Shown: positions 26,119 to 33,951 of the stretch, one piece after another
Numbering within the stretch: position 1 is the first letter of the stretch
How the letters are laid out: each line of letters begins with the position of its first letter
From: Sulfobacillus harzensis
GTDB lineage: Bacteria > Bacillota > Sulfobacillia > Sulfobacillales > Sulfobacillaceae
Direction of reading: 5' to 3'
NCBI RefSeq assembly: GCF_012933365.1
Contig: NZ_JABBVZ010000014.1
Coordinates: 1 to 64,000 of the forward strand
DNA length: 64,000 nucleotides
Translations under genes and position numbers: made by a program
Notes under the pieces: model-generated
What the model was told of the DNA's origin: nothing
The model's input: only the letters and a program-made list of their open reading frames with translations
Databases searched by the model: none

Positions 26119-26562
26119 TTAGGACTGACACTGAATCCCTTCCGCCTCCAGCTTGGCACGATAGACGGCAATGCCTTCCGCGCCGCTCACCAGTATTTTG
26201 GATCCTTCCTCCCAGTTGTCGGGCCGCACGCGAATCAGCCAGCCGGCGCCGTAAGGATCTTGGTTGACGACGGCGGGGTTCTTTTTCACGGCCTCATTAA
26301 TCTCCGTCACCTGACCCGCTACGGGGGTCGGAATCGATCCCACCCATTTTCCACTCTCCAGAGTTCCCGCGCTCTTGCCTTGGGCGAGAGCCCGGCCAGG
26401 CGCCTTTAAGTTCACCACCACGATTTTTCCCGCCAAATGCTGGGCCACGTCGGTCATCCCGACCACCACAGTGCCATCCTCTTCCGGCCCCCTCACCCAC
26501 ACATGCTTTTCCGGCCAATACCAAAGGTCACCTGGAAGCAAACACCCGTTTACCTCGCTCAC
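26119..26562 (-). CDS. lbpA: Second lipoate-binding protein (GcvH-like)
   Basis: A 147-residue paralogue of the protein encoded next to it. The lipoylation site is Lys72 in TLESGKWVGSIPTP, with DPYGAGWLIRVRP downstream. It keeps a single C-terminal cysteine (EGIQCQS) where the neighbour has a CxxC tail, and Cys7 near its start. The start is GTG after a GGAGG box. Two different lipoate carriers in one operon suggest either successive steps or different partners; which one serves sHdr is not visible from sequence. Confidence 0.88.
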   Translation of the reverse strand: MSEVNGCLLPGDLWYWPEKHVWVRGPEEDGTVVVGMTDVAQHLAGKIVVVNLKAPGRALAQGKSAGTLESGKWVGSIPTPVAGQVTEINEAVKKNPAVVNQDPYGAGWLIRVRPDNWEEGSKILVSGAEGIAVYRAKLEAEGIQCQS

Positions 26563-26578
26563 ACCACGTCCTCCTCCA

Positions 26579-27859
26579 TCAAATGTTGGCCGTCACCAAG
26601 CCCATAGCGTGGGCCAACAGTTCGGCAATGTCTAAAACCTTTAATTTGCCTCCATTGCCGGTGTTCTTGACGGCGTCTTCAAAGCGCGACACCTCGTACG
26701 GACATGTCACGGCCAAAATGTCGGCACCCGACTCAACTGCCTCCTTGACCCGCCGTTCGGATAAGCGCATGGTTAATCGTTCGGACGTAAAGCTGTCCAT
26801 CCACATGCCACCGCCGCCCCCACCGCAGCAATAGGAATTCTCGCGGCAGCGTCCCATTTCAATAAGATCCAGGCCAGGAATGGCGTGCAGAAGTTCCCGA
26901 GGGGCCTCATATTCGCCGTTATGGCGGCCGAGATAGCATGGATCGTGAAATGTTACGCGTCGGTCAATCGGTACGGCAAAATCCATCTGCCCAATCTTGG
27001 GAGCCAGGAACTGCGTGTAATGATAGGTAGGCCACTCCCCGCCATATTTGGGGTACTCATGCAAAAAGGCATTGAAGGCATGCGGGTCCGTCACCATCAG
27101 GGTATTGAACTGGTATTTGGACAGGCTCTTAATGTTATCCTCGGCCAGCATCTCAAAAAGCCCCGCCTCGCCAGCCATCCGCTGCGAGTCCCCCGAACAC
27201 TTCTCTTCGTTGCCCAAGATGCCGAAGTTGACTCCCAGTCGATTTAAAATGCGCGCCAGCGCAACGGACGCTTCTTTACCGCGGGGATGATAGGCGGGGT
27301 AACACTCTACAAACCACAGCACGTCCACGGGCGCCTTGTGTTGACTCATAATCGGCACCGGCACACCGGCATTCTTGGTCCACTCAGCACGCTTCCTAGC
27401 CGGCTCCCCCAAGGGATTTCCATAGCGCGTGGTGTTTTCGAAGGCGGACAAGAGTTCAGCCGGCGCGTGGCCATCCATCACCGCCTGTTCCCGCACGGCT
27501 GGCATGATGTTAACCATGTTCACTTCCTTGGGACAAACTCTTAGGCAGTCCGAGCAGGTTGTGCATAGCCACAAGTCCGCGCTTTCGAACAGCGAAGCCC
27601 CCAATTGCGTGCGGCGGAAAACCTTCCGCGGCGAATAGTCGCCACCGGCGTCCTCGACGGGGCACACCGACGTGCACTTCCCACACTGATAGCAGAAGGC
27701 TAAGGACTCGGCCCCGGGGATTGCGGTGACCTCCTCCAGCACCGACAGATCGTATTCTGAAATCACCCGCGGCTCAAAGATGCGATTCCAATGTCCATTC
27801 AGCTCGACACCATTAACGACCGCGACCTCCAGCTCTATCGGGGTGGCTTTCTCACTCAA
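26579..27859 (-). CDS. HdrC2-HdrB2 fusion protein of the sHdr complex
   Basis: A 426-residue iron-sulfur protein joining an HdrC-type ferredoxin part and an HdrB-type CCG part. Cluster ligands are Cys56/59/62/66 and Cys99/102/105/109. The second CCG domain has FHDPCYLGRHNGEYEAP and NSYCCGGGGGGMW; the first is degenerate, keeping EEKCSGD. In many sHdr operons HdrC2 and HdrB2 are separate genes, so the fusion is notable. It also resembles DsrK. The TTG start follows GGGAGG by about eight bases and the gene is packed directly against its upstream neighbour. Confidence 0.85.
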   Translation of the reverse strand: MSEKATPIELEVAVVNGVELNGHWNRIFEPRVISEYDLSVLEEVTAIPGAESLAFCYQCGKCTSVCPVEDAGGDYSPRKVFRRTQLGASLFESADLWLCTTCSDCLRVCPKEVNMVNIMPAVREQAVMDGHAPAELLSAFENTTRYGNPLGEPARKRAEWTKNAGVPVPIMSQHKAPVDVLWFVECYPAYHPRGKEASVALARILNRLGVNFGILGNEEKCSGDSQRMAGEAGLFEMLAEDNIKSLSKYQFNTLMVTDPHAFNAFLHEYPKYGGEWPTYHYTQFLAPKIGQMDFAVPIDRRVTFHDPCYLGRHNGEYEAPRELLHAIPGLDLIEMGRCRENSYCCGGGGGGMWMDSFTSERLTMRLSERRVKEAVESGADILAVTCPYEVSRFEDAVKNTGNGGKLKVLDIAELLAHAMGLVTANI

Positions 27860-28555
27860 TTACCTTCCCTCCCATCGATTGATCCCTAACAATGTGCGGA
27901 CCACGACCGGAAACGGCGGGAGAACCCGAGTGAATTCTTCGGTCAGCTTCCATGACGCCATGGTGAACATATAGACGCTATAGACCACAGCCAACGTGAC
28001 CTGAGGTTGAAACACCGCATCCAGCCCTTGTAGGGAGCGTGTGCTTTCCAGCAGCGCGCCCAAGTACTGGGCTGCACTGGATAAGGCGCCATACGTCGCC
28101 CGTAGGCCCTCCTGCTTGAGCGAAATGGGGTTGTCAACCAGCAGCACCAATGCACCGGTCTCAGCCCTGGGCGCATAGACCCATCGGGCCCACCACAGCA
28201 ACTCCGGATTGACGATGCTCATCCAAAACGTGGCCCAATCAAGAAGCCATTTAGGGGGTGACTCCCAGTTCTCAATGTCATCCAACACATCCGCCACATT
28301 GGCCTTGCAAATCCCCGAACGGAGACGCTCAACGGGTTCGGCCCAGCGCTGCCGTTCGTCCGCTGGCAGCCGCCGCGTGGCCGGTGCCAAATCCCACAAA
28401 TCGGGGAATGTCGGAAATTTTGGAGCGATGGCACGGCACCGTCCGGTGAGGTCGTCGGACAACTTCGCCAAAAATTCCGGCGTCAGGTATAGCTCAGCCT
28501 TTTCAAAAAACTCATTTAGCACTTCGGCATCAATGAGCGGAGCCTTCGCGCCCAT
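27860..28555 (-). CDS. Conserved unknown protein of the sHdr operon (Hyp position)
   Basis: A 231-residue protein with no recognised domain. It lies exactly where the conserved 'hyp' gene sits in sHdr operons, between HdrA and HdrC2-B2. It is rich in Trp (NWESPPKWLLDWATFWM, LLWWARWVY) and has a moderately hydrophobic stretch near residues 190-206 (TLAVVYSVYMFTMASW). Two cysteines occur (GRCRAIAP, SGICKAN). Its ATG overlaps the HdrA stop as TGATG. A structural or electron-transfer role in the complex is inference only. Confidence 0.7.
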   Translation of the reverse strand: MGAKAPLIDAEVLNEFFEKAELYLTPEFLAKLSDDLTGRCRAIAPKFPTFPDLWDLAPATRRLPADERQRWAEPVERLRSGICKANVADVLDDIENWESPPKWLLDWATFWMSIVNPELLWWARWVYAPRAETGALVLLVDNPISLKQEGLRATYGALSSAAQYLGALLESTRSLQGLDAVFQPQVTLAVVYSVYMFTMASWKLTEEFTRVLPPFPVVVRTLLGINRWEGR

Positions 28556-29616
28556 CACGCCGTCGTTTTGGCCAAACGATTGAGCAGCCCGACGGCCTTG
28601 ATGGCCGCCGCCCCGCCCATTGACACGCTATCTTCAATGTCTTTCGGCCCAGCGGCTGCACCCGCCACAAATACGCCGGGCACCGGCGTGGTGACCGTAT
28701 CCAACGGCTCACCCACAGTAGCCAAAAATCCGTGGCTTTCGCGTGGTATGTTGAACACCTGGGCCATCTCCAGCGTACCCTTGGAGGGCTCCATGCCCAC
28801 GGATAAAATAATGAGATCCATGAGCACTTCGACGGGTCGACCCATGGTCGTATCCTCGCCCTTCATTAAGAGCTTGTCGCCTTTCTTCAAAATCTCGGTG
28901 ACGATGCCGCGGACGTAATTCACTTTGTGTTCTTCTTGCGCCTTCCAGTAGAGCTGGTCTTCCCAAAAGCCATACATGCGCATGTCAATATAAAAGATGA
29001 AGACCTTAGCGTCTGGCAGCATCCGTTTAATTTCAATCGATTGTTTTGACGCGATACCGCAGCACACTTTAGAGCACCAGCGGTTGCCGATCTGGCGATC
29101 ACGCGAGCCCACGCACTGAATGAAGGCGACCCGCTCAGGCGGCTTGCCGTTGGACGGCCGGACAATCTGACCGCTTTTCATCATGTGCTCAGCGTCAACT
29201 AGCGTAATGACGTCATCAAACTCGTAGTATCCGTAGAGTTGCGTCTCCCGCCCAGGATCGAAATGCTGAAATCCTGTCGCGACCACCACCGCTCCCACCG
29301 ACTCCTCTGTTTCGGCGCCATCACGGCCAGCCAATGTGACCTTAAAGGCACCCGCCTCGCCTTGGCTCGCCTTGACCCGCGTGTTATAGCGAATATCAAT
29401 GCCCGGGTGCAACTTCACCCCATCGAGCATCTCTTGCATCGCATCGTGTGTCTCTTTCAGGTGCGGCGTCAGGGTCGCGTAATGCGCATAAGGGGTCCCC
29501 CCCAATTCACCCGTCGCCTCCACCAACAGCACTTCAGTTCCCATATCGGCGGCGCCGCGGGCCGCTTCCAACCCCGCGGGCCCCGCGCCCACCACTAACA
29601 GCCGATTGACTGCCAT
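28555..29616 (-). CDS. hdrA: HdrA-like flavoprotein of the sHdr complex
   Basis: A 353-residue FAD protein. VVGAGPAGLEAARGAADMG near residues 8-26 binds FAD, VVVATGFQ near 111 and PGVFVAGAAAGPKDIEDSVSMGGAAA near the C-terminus complete the fold. An iron-sulfur motif uses Cys168, Cys181, Cys185 and Cys186 (QCVGSRDRQ...WCSKVCCG). It is the short, bacterial sHdrA form, lacking the extra ferredoxin domains of methanogen HdrA. GGAGG precedes the ATG by nine bases. It is the flavin core where two-electron chemistry would be split or merged. Confidence 0.9.
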   Translation of the reverse strand: MAVNRLLVVGAGPAGLEAARGAADMGTEVLLVEATGELGGTPYAHYATLTPHLKETHDAMQEMLDGVKLHPGIDIRYNTRVKASQGEAGAFKVTLAGRDGAETEESVGAVVVATGFQHFDPGRETQLYGYYEFDDVITLVDAEHMMKSGQIVRPSNGKPPERVAFIQCVGSRDRQIGNRWCSKVCCGIASKQSIEIKRMLPDAKVFIFYIDMRMYGFWEDQLYWKAQEEHKVNYVRGIVTEILKKGDKLLMKGEDTTMGRPVEVLMDLIILSVGMEPSKGTLEMAQVFNIPRESHGFLATVGEPLDTVTTPVPGVFVAGAAAGPKDIEDSVSMGGAAAIKAVGLLNRLAKTTA

Positions 29617-29638
29617 GCGACTATGCCTCCCACCTACG

Positions 29639-30844
29639 CTAAAGTACGGACTCCCACGTTAAGAACTCCATCGAACCCTGTTCAATTTGCGCCAGGTCCT
29701 CTTGGAACTCGGCCCAGGCCTTCTCCGGATCGATCCCCATCTTTTGCAACAAAGGCCGATAGTCGGTGGAGTGCCAGTGCAACTGGGCCACCCGGTAAGG
29801 GTGTGCGCCGACCGCGAGGGCGGCGAATTGGGACTCTGACATGACCGGAACCCCCACATTGCGTCCATGCGCTTGGGTTGCAAATTGGCTCTTATCCAAG
29901 GAGGTGACACAACCGGTATCGTGCGTCAGCACTACATCGGGATTGGCCTCCTCCTTCATGACCTCGATTTTTCGCATGGTGGCAAAACTGCGGGTAAAGT
30001 CCCGCTGCACCAGAATGTGGCGAAAGCCAAACCCGCAGCAGTCATACCAGGTGGAGTAGTCAGCCACCTTAGCACCCAGCTCCTGTACAACCGCCGTCAC
30101 GGCCGCTGTACGCTGGCCGCCATAAATTTCGGCATCATAAATGGCGTCACCCGACTGCAGCTTGTAATAGTGGCACGCCGGGTGCACGGTCGCGGTGATT
30201 CGGGACAAGTCATGCACAACCCGCTCTTTGAGTTGATCGCGAATGGCATACATCCACTCGCTATAGTGCACTAACTCTTCGGGCATGACGAAGGGTCGAC
30301 CCAGCTTCTCGATCACTGCTTTCACTTGGCGGCGCAATTCATGGTTGTGCACGAGTTCATGCCGCACCTCTTTGTAATGGCCGAAGCTCGTGCCACAATG
30401 AATTAACGGGTAATAGCCGGTTTCATAGGCGGCCGAAAAATTGCGCATTGCCACCGCCGCCTGCGCAGCCTGATTAGAGGTGGCAGAGGCGTAGTAATTC
30501 CAAGCGGTGCACGACGTTTGATCGCGGGGGTCGAAGTAGTCGTAGCCCAGAAATCGGTTGAGCCAAAAAATCGATGTTGAATAGCCGGGGATATGGCCAC
30601 ATTGTCCACAGCTTTTGTGGTGCCAGGTTTTTTGGAAGGGTATTTTCTTAATTCGTCCGTATTTGGTTCGCGCCTCGTAGTAGGGTTCCGGTACGGGCTG
30701 CACAATCCACTCGCCTTCGCGGCCCAATTCCCAAATGGCTTCTCGCAGGTCTTCATCCGGCGCCTGGTCGGGGTCGGGGGTGAAGGTCCTCGCCGTTTCG
30801 GGCGTGGTGCCGCGGGGCATCATCGGCAATTCCATCTCACTCAT
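29639..30844 (-). CDS. hdrB1: HdrB1 subunit of the sHdr complex
   Basis: A 401-residue CCG-domain protein. Cysteines expected for the non-cubane clusters lie in SCTAWNYYAS near residue 112, IHCGTSFGH, HPACHYYKLQ, WYDCCGFGFRH and HDTGCVTSL. An N-terminal segment adds HKSCGQCGHIPGYS. By analogy with heterodisulfide reductase, this subunit binds the sulfur substrate, here presumably a protein-bound persulfide. GGAGG is six bases before the ATG. HdrC1, HdrB1 and HdrA are in standard order. Confidence 0.88.
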   Translation of the reverse strand: MSEMELPMMPRGTTPETARTFTPDPDQAPDEDLREAIWELGREGEWIVQPVPEPYYEARTKYGRIKKIPFQKTWHHKSCGQCGHIPGYSTSIFWLNRFLGYDYFDPRDQTSCTAWNYYASATSNQAAQAAVAMRNFSAAYETGYYPLIHCGTSFGHYKEVRHELVHNHELRRQVKAVIEKLGRPFVMPEELVHYSEWMYAIRDQLKERVVHDLSRITATVHPACHYYKLQSGDAIYDAEIYGGQRTAAVTAVVQELGAKVADYSTWYDCCGFGFRHILVQRDFTRSFATMRKIEVMKEEANPDVVLTHDTGCVTSLDKSQFATQAHGRNVGVPVMSESQFAALAVGAHPYRVAQLHWHSTDYRPLLQKMGIDPEKAWAEFQEDLAQIEQGSMEFLTWESVL

Positions 30845-30871
30845 GGTCTTCCTCCTTTGCTCACGAAAGCG

Positions 30872-31558
30872 TTAGACAACGGAAAAACCCTGATCTTCGA
30901 GGGCGTCATCCATCACTTCCTCCATGATGTCGTGCAGTCCCTCGTCCAATTCGGCAATCATGTCGAGCACCCCGGTGAGCTTCCAAATCGTATAGAGCTC
31001 CAACATGGTCCGCTCCTCCACCTGCCAGGAGAGCCCGGTGGTATGAAGAGTTTCTGGCGGCAACGCCTTTCTCCATAAGTCGAGATGCGCCGCCACCTCC
31101 TTGACCTGGGGTCCCCAGTCGGGGAACGCGTCCTCTTGCAACATGTCAGGCGACACTTGCGTACCCGTGGTCATAATCTTGTAAATAATCCGGGTATAGC
31201 CCGCCAAGGCTTCCTTGGTGGTTTTCAGCCCGTTGTTGACGGCAACTTCACGCATGATGGTGATGAGACCACCCGGATTGTTTTGGCGTGGGCAGCGCAA
31301 ACAAGAAAAACATTGAGAGCAGTTCCAAATATCGTCGTTCATTTGCTCATAAAACATCTCGATGTCTTCCCGCGCCAAGGTTTGGGCGATTTTCCGCGGC
31401 GAAAAGTCGTAAAATCGCGCTGACGGACAGGCTGCTACGCAAATGCCACACTCGTAACACCCATAGAGGTAGTCGTGATACCGCGGATCCCGCTTGACTT
31501 CATCGAACAGACGCTGCTTTTCCTCGATCGGTACGTCCGGATATAAGTTGGACAGCAA
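30872..31558 (-). CDS. hdrC1: HdrC1 ferredoxin subunit of the sHdr complex
   Basis: A 228-residue protein with two [4Fe-4S] sites: Cys34/37/40/44 (CYECGICVAACP) and Cys80/83/86/89 (CSQCFSCLRCP). The second is followed by RQNNPGG, as in HdrC proteins. A long helical C-terminus follows. The start is least certain: TTG, 11 bases after GGGGAG. It should link HdrB1 to HdrA. Confidence 0.88.
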   Translation of the reverse strand: MLSNLYPDVPIEEKQRLFDEVKRDPRYHDYLYGCYECGICVAACPSARFYDFSPRKIAQTLAREDIEMFYEQMNDDIWNCSQCFSCLRCPRQNNPGGLITIMREVAVNNGLKTTKEALAGYTRIIYKIMTTGTQVSPDMLQEDAFPDWGPQVKEVAAHLDLWRKALPPETLHTTGLSWQVEERTMLELYTIWKLTGVLDMIAELDEGLHDIMEEVMDDALEDQGFSVV

Positions 31559-31619
31559 CCTTTACCATCTCCCCCAACAGTCATTGACCGCACATCTATG
31601 CCCGTCACAGCGCCGTCGC

Positions 31620-32084
31620 TCATATGAAGAGTTGGACCTTGGCCTCCTTCGCGAAATCCAAGAATGTCGCAGCGCCGACCACATCCTCGACTTGGGGAAT
31701 CAAGTCCTCCCGCTTCACGCCCATCACGTCCATCGACATCTGACAGGCAACCATATGCACCCCCATCTCGTGTGAGGTCTCAACAAATTGGCGAATGGAC
31801 ATCACATTAGACTTGGCGAACTGCTCCTTCATCATGCTGCTCACCATCTTTGTCCCGAACGGCACCATTCCCGCAACTTTCGCCATTGCTGGCATTCCGG
31901 GGTTGGATGCAATGGAAATTTCCAGCGAATCGATCTTGTGTCGATTGACAATGTCCAGCCCCCAAAACGTGAAAAACAGCATGACTTCCATATCCATGGC
32001 TGCAGCCGCAGTGGCCAACACAAAAGGAGGGTAGGCCATGTCCAGGCTGCCCTTGGAGCACACGATCGCAAGCCGATCTTCCAT
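31620..32084 (-). CDS. DsrE2-like protein heading the sHdr operon
   Basis: A 154-residue protein of the DsrE/DsrF/DrsH superfamily: LAIVCSKGSLDMAYPPFVLATAAAAMDMEVMLFFTFWGLDIV, then PFGTKMVSSMMKEQF and GVHMVACQMSMDVMGVKREDL with the conserved carrier cysteine. The long AAAAMDMEVMLFFTFWG segment resembles the membrane-associating DsrE2 group. GGGAGG lies eight bases before the ATG. It is the first gene after the operon promoter. Confidence 0.82.
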   Translation of the reverse strand: MEDRLAIVCSKGSLDMAYPPFVLATAAAAMDMEVMLFFTFWGLDIVNRHKIDSLEISIASNPGMPAMAKVAGMVPFGTKMVSSMMKEQFAKSNVMSIRQFVETSHEMGVHMVACQMSMDVMGVKREDLIPQVEDVVGAATFLDFAKEAKVQLFI

Positions 32085-32131
32085 CCAAAACACCTCCCTA
32101 AATAGACATACGGGTATGGGTTTATATGGGT

Positions 32132-32160
32132 ATTCTATTCCCGTTATCTGTATATTACAA
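32132..32160 (-). promoter_or_regulatory. Promoter of the sHdr-Etf operon
   Basis: On the minus strand TTGTAA (32155-32160) and TAGAAT (32132-32137) are 17 bases apart. Between the -10 box and the gene, ATACCC occurs twice (about 32109-32133), resembling half-sites of the CsoR-type operator but without the ATACC-N6-GGTAT palindrome. The transcript would start near 32125 and run about 12.6 kb. Confidence 0.5.
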
Positions 32161-32220
32161 TCTATTCAGTTAGATTTTTTTACTCTGACTATGAGAATCT
32201 TGTCGAAATTAGGGAGGAAC

Positions 32221-32592
32221 ATGGTGGGCGGATGGCAAAAACTTGTGCCGCTGGAGGATTGCCGGGATTTATTCCCCCATTTTGGCCAACGGCTCGCAGC
32301 CATAAACCAAGCGCTGCGTCACATCAATCTCGGCAAGATGGACTTTCTCCCCTACGAGGAAGAAGTTCCGGGATATCAGTTGACCATGCGGAGCGTTCTC
32401 ATACCCCAAGGGGTTGGGAGACCCCCGGGGATGGGAAAGTGGCAGATAGAAGTGATTCGTGAAGGAGTCGAGTATCAGTTAATCCTGCAAGGCAAGGTTA
32501 AAGCGGGCCAGGAGCTTGGGGAAGTCGCCTTTCCCTGTGGCGATGGCGCTGAACGGGCGCGCGTCCTCGGATTAACCGATATCGACGAGTAA
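32221..32592 (+). CDS. Unknown protein divergent from the sHdr operon
   Basis: A 123-residue soluble protein that I do not recognise. The start is an ATG four bases after GGGAGG. Visible features are PLEDCRDLFPHFGQRLAAINQAL near the N-terminus, a central VPGYQLTMRSVLIPQG and a C-terminal strand-rich segment WQIEVIREGVEYQLILQGKV. Two cysteines are present. It shares its upstream region with the sHdr operon, so co-regulation is possible. Its end overlaps that of the VOC gene by about 20 bases. Confidence 0.6.
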   Translation: MVGGWQKLVPLEDCRDLFPHFGQRLAAINQALRHINLGKMDFLPYEEEVPGYQLTMRSVLIPQGVGRPPGMGKWQIEVIREGVEYQLILQGKVKAGQELGEVAFPCGDGAERARVLGLTDIDE

Positions 32593-33246
32593 CTGCCCAT
32601 TAACCGCTTCCAACCGGATGACGTCATCGCCCTGAGTCAGGTGTAGACTCCGATAGCCGGGTTCTCCGGCTAAAAAATCGAATGCGGCATTTTGGGTAGC
32701 CATATGGGTTAAATCTTGCAAGGGAAGGCCCAACATAAGGTGGTATCGGAGAGCCATGGCTTGGGCTGCGGGAGCGGCGATACTCACGCGCGCGAGTCGA
32801 AGCGTCGCATTGGGCGCGTGAGACGGTTTGGCGAGATATTGCACCAGCCATGGCACCATCGGATCGACTTGGGTCATCCGTACCGGAACCGGGGTTCCGT
32901 CGATGCCCGCAATATGGTCGTCGATGGGCGGCCACCAGTGCACACCACGCCGGCTTCGCTGAGCGATAAATTGGTCCAAGTCAAGGTGTCCCAAGGCGAC
33001 CCGAAAAACGCCTGCGCCACCGCGCAAAAAACGCACCAAGGCGCCACCCCAGATTGACCGTCTGGCCAGCAACGGATCGCGTACCGAAACCACCTCCAGA
33101 AAGGAGGCATTCGCGAGGGGCACAACGAACCGGTCGGTGCCAGGGCACCATGAAGGAGCGGCGGTCATCGCCGATCCCAGGTGGCTAAGCAAATCCATTG
33201 CCTCGGTCCGGCCTTTAACAGCCAGTGTTAGGTGGTCTATCCACAC
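32572..33246 (-). CDS. VOC (glyoxalase-like) superfamily protein
   Basis: A 224-residue protein with two VOC-type halves. It begins WIDHLTLAVKGRTEAMDLL, typical of glyoxalase-fold proteins, and the second half repeats a similar pattern around RVSIAAPAAQAMALRYHLMLGLPL with a final LHLTQGDDVIRLEAVNG. A metal-binding His is visible in the first motif; the rest are uncertain. The start is a GTG 11 bases after GGGGAGG. Substrate unknown. Confidence 0.6.
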   Translation of the reverse strand: MWIDHLTLAVKGRTEAMDLLSHLGSAMTAAPSWCPGTDRFVVPLANASFLEVVSVRDPLLARRSIWGGALVRFLRGGAGVFRVALGHLDLDQFIAQRSRRGVHWWPPIDDHIAGIDGTPVPVRMTQVDPMVPWLVQYLAKPSHAPNATLRLARVSIAAPAAQAMALRYHLMLGLPLQDLTHMATQNAAFDFLAGEPGYRSLHLTQGDDVIRLEAVNGQLLVDIG

Positions 33247-33307
33247 AGGTCGCTGAACCTCCCCGAGGTCCGATATCCGATATTCTTATCATAAGGAGGG
33301 CTGTCAA

Positions 33308-33676
33308 ATGGATGAAGAACAATTGCGGCTTGAATACTGGGAGGACACCCGTTCGGATCCCGCCTACCCACTCTGGGTGATTTTTCGACTCATTGGGCAT
33401 CAGCGAGGGCTCCACGACGATCAGCCCTATCTCCGCCACGCCCAAACGAGCGTCGCAGACGTGCTCAAAGCCATTGAAACCCATCCCTCATTGCCAACGA
33501 TCGCAAAGGATTTGGCGATTTCCGTTGACGAACTCCGTGCCAGCTTATGGTACGCTGTATGGAAAGTTGAACATACGCCCCCTCCCCCGGATCAGGACCG
33601 ATGGAACCCTCGTGTGGATGAGGCGTGGCGTTCGGAAATACTTCAAATCCCTGACAAAGGAGCCGCGAATAAATGA
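33308..33676 (+). CDS. DUF433-like helical protein upstream of a CsoR repressor
   Basis: A 122-residue protein. The middle part, TSVADVLKAIETHPSLPTIA followed by KDLAISVDELRASLWYAVW, has the shape of the DUF433 helix-turn-helix module found in antitoxin-like proteins. The N-terminus (EEQLRLEYWEDTRSDPAYPLWV) is of unknown type. The 3' end overlaps the CsoR gene (ATGA), so the two are co-translated. AAGGAGG precedes the ATG. A DNA-binding or partner role for the repressor is inference. Confidence 0.6.
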   Translation: MDEEQLRLEYWEDTRSDPAYPLWVIFRLIGHQRGLHDDQPYLRHAQTSVADVLKAIETHPSLPTIAKDLAISVDELRASLWYAVWKVEHTPPPPDQDRWNPRVDEAWRSEILQIPDKGAANK

Positions 33677-33951
33677 CACCTGAACAACGGGCGTATTGGG
33701 ATGTTGATGATGTGGTGCGCCGCCTTCGCCGTATTGAAGGGCAAGTTCGTGGCGTCCAATCCATGATCCAATCGGAGCAGTCCTGTCAAAAGATCTTAAT
33801 TCAAGTGGCCGCTATCGAAGGAGCGCTTAAACAAGTCGCGCGCATCGTGAGTGCATGCAGCATCGCAGAACAGGTCATGCAAGCTCAACAGGCGGCCGAT
33901 CCCACGGAGGCCGTGAAAAGCGCTTTGAAGCAACTTATCAACTACGCTTAA
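33673..33951 (+). CDS. CsoR/FrmR-family repressor
   Basis: A 92-residue all-helical repressor. The DNA-binding helix VVRRLRRIEGQVRGVQSMI is typical, as is CQKILIQVAAIEGALKQVA. Candidate sensor residues are Cys38 and Cys62 (VSACSIAEQV). The canonical copper set (Cys, His, Cys) is absent because the His position is Ser, so copper sensing is unlikely. With sulfur genes all around, a persulfide sensor like CstR is the best guess, though the cysteine spacing of 24 differs from CstR. Its start overlaps the DUF433-like gene. Confidence 0.85.
   Translation: MTPEQRAYWDVDDVVRRLRRIEGQVRGVQSMIQSEQSCQKILIQVAAIEGALKQVARIVSACSIAEQVMQAQQAADPTEAVKSALKQLINYA

Noticed and set aside
25605-26562. Glycine cleavage H proteins
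   Set aside because: No gcvT or gcvP genes are present; the genes sit beside sHdr and a lipoate ligase, and one has a CxxC tail.
32109-32133. A full CsoR-type operator in the sHdr promoter
   Set aside because: Only repeated ATACCC half-sites are present; the facing GGTAT arm at six bases is missing.
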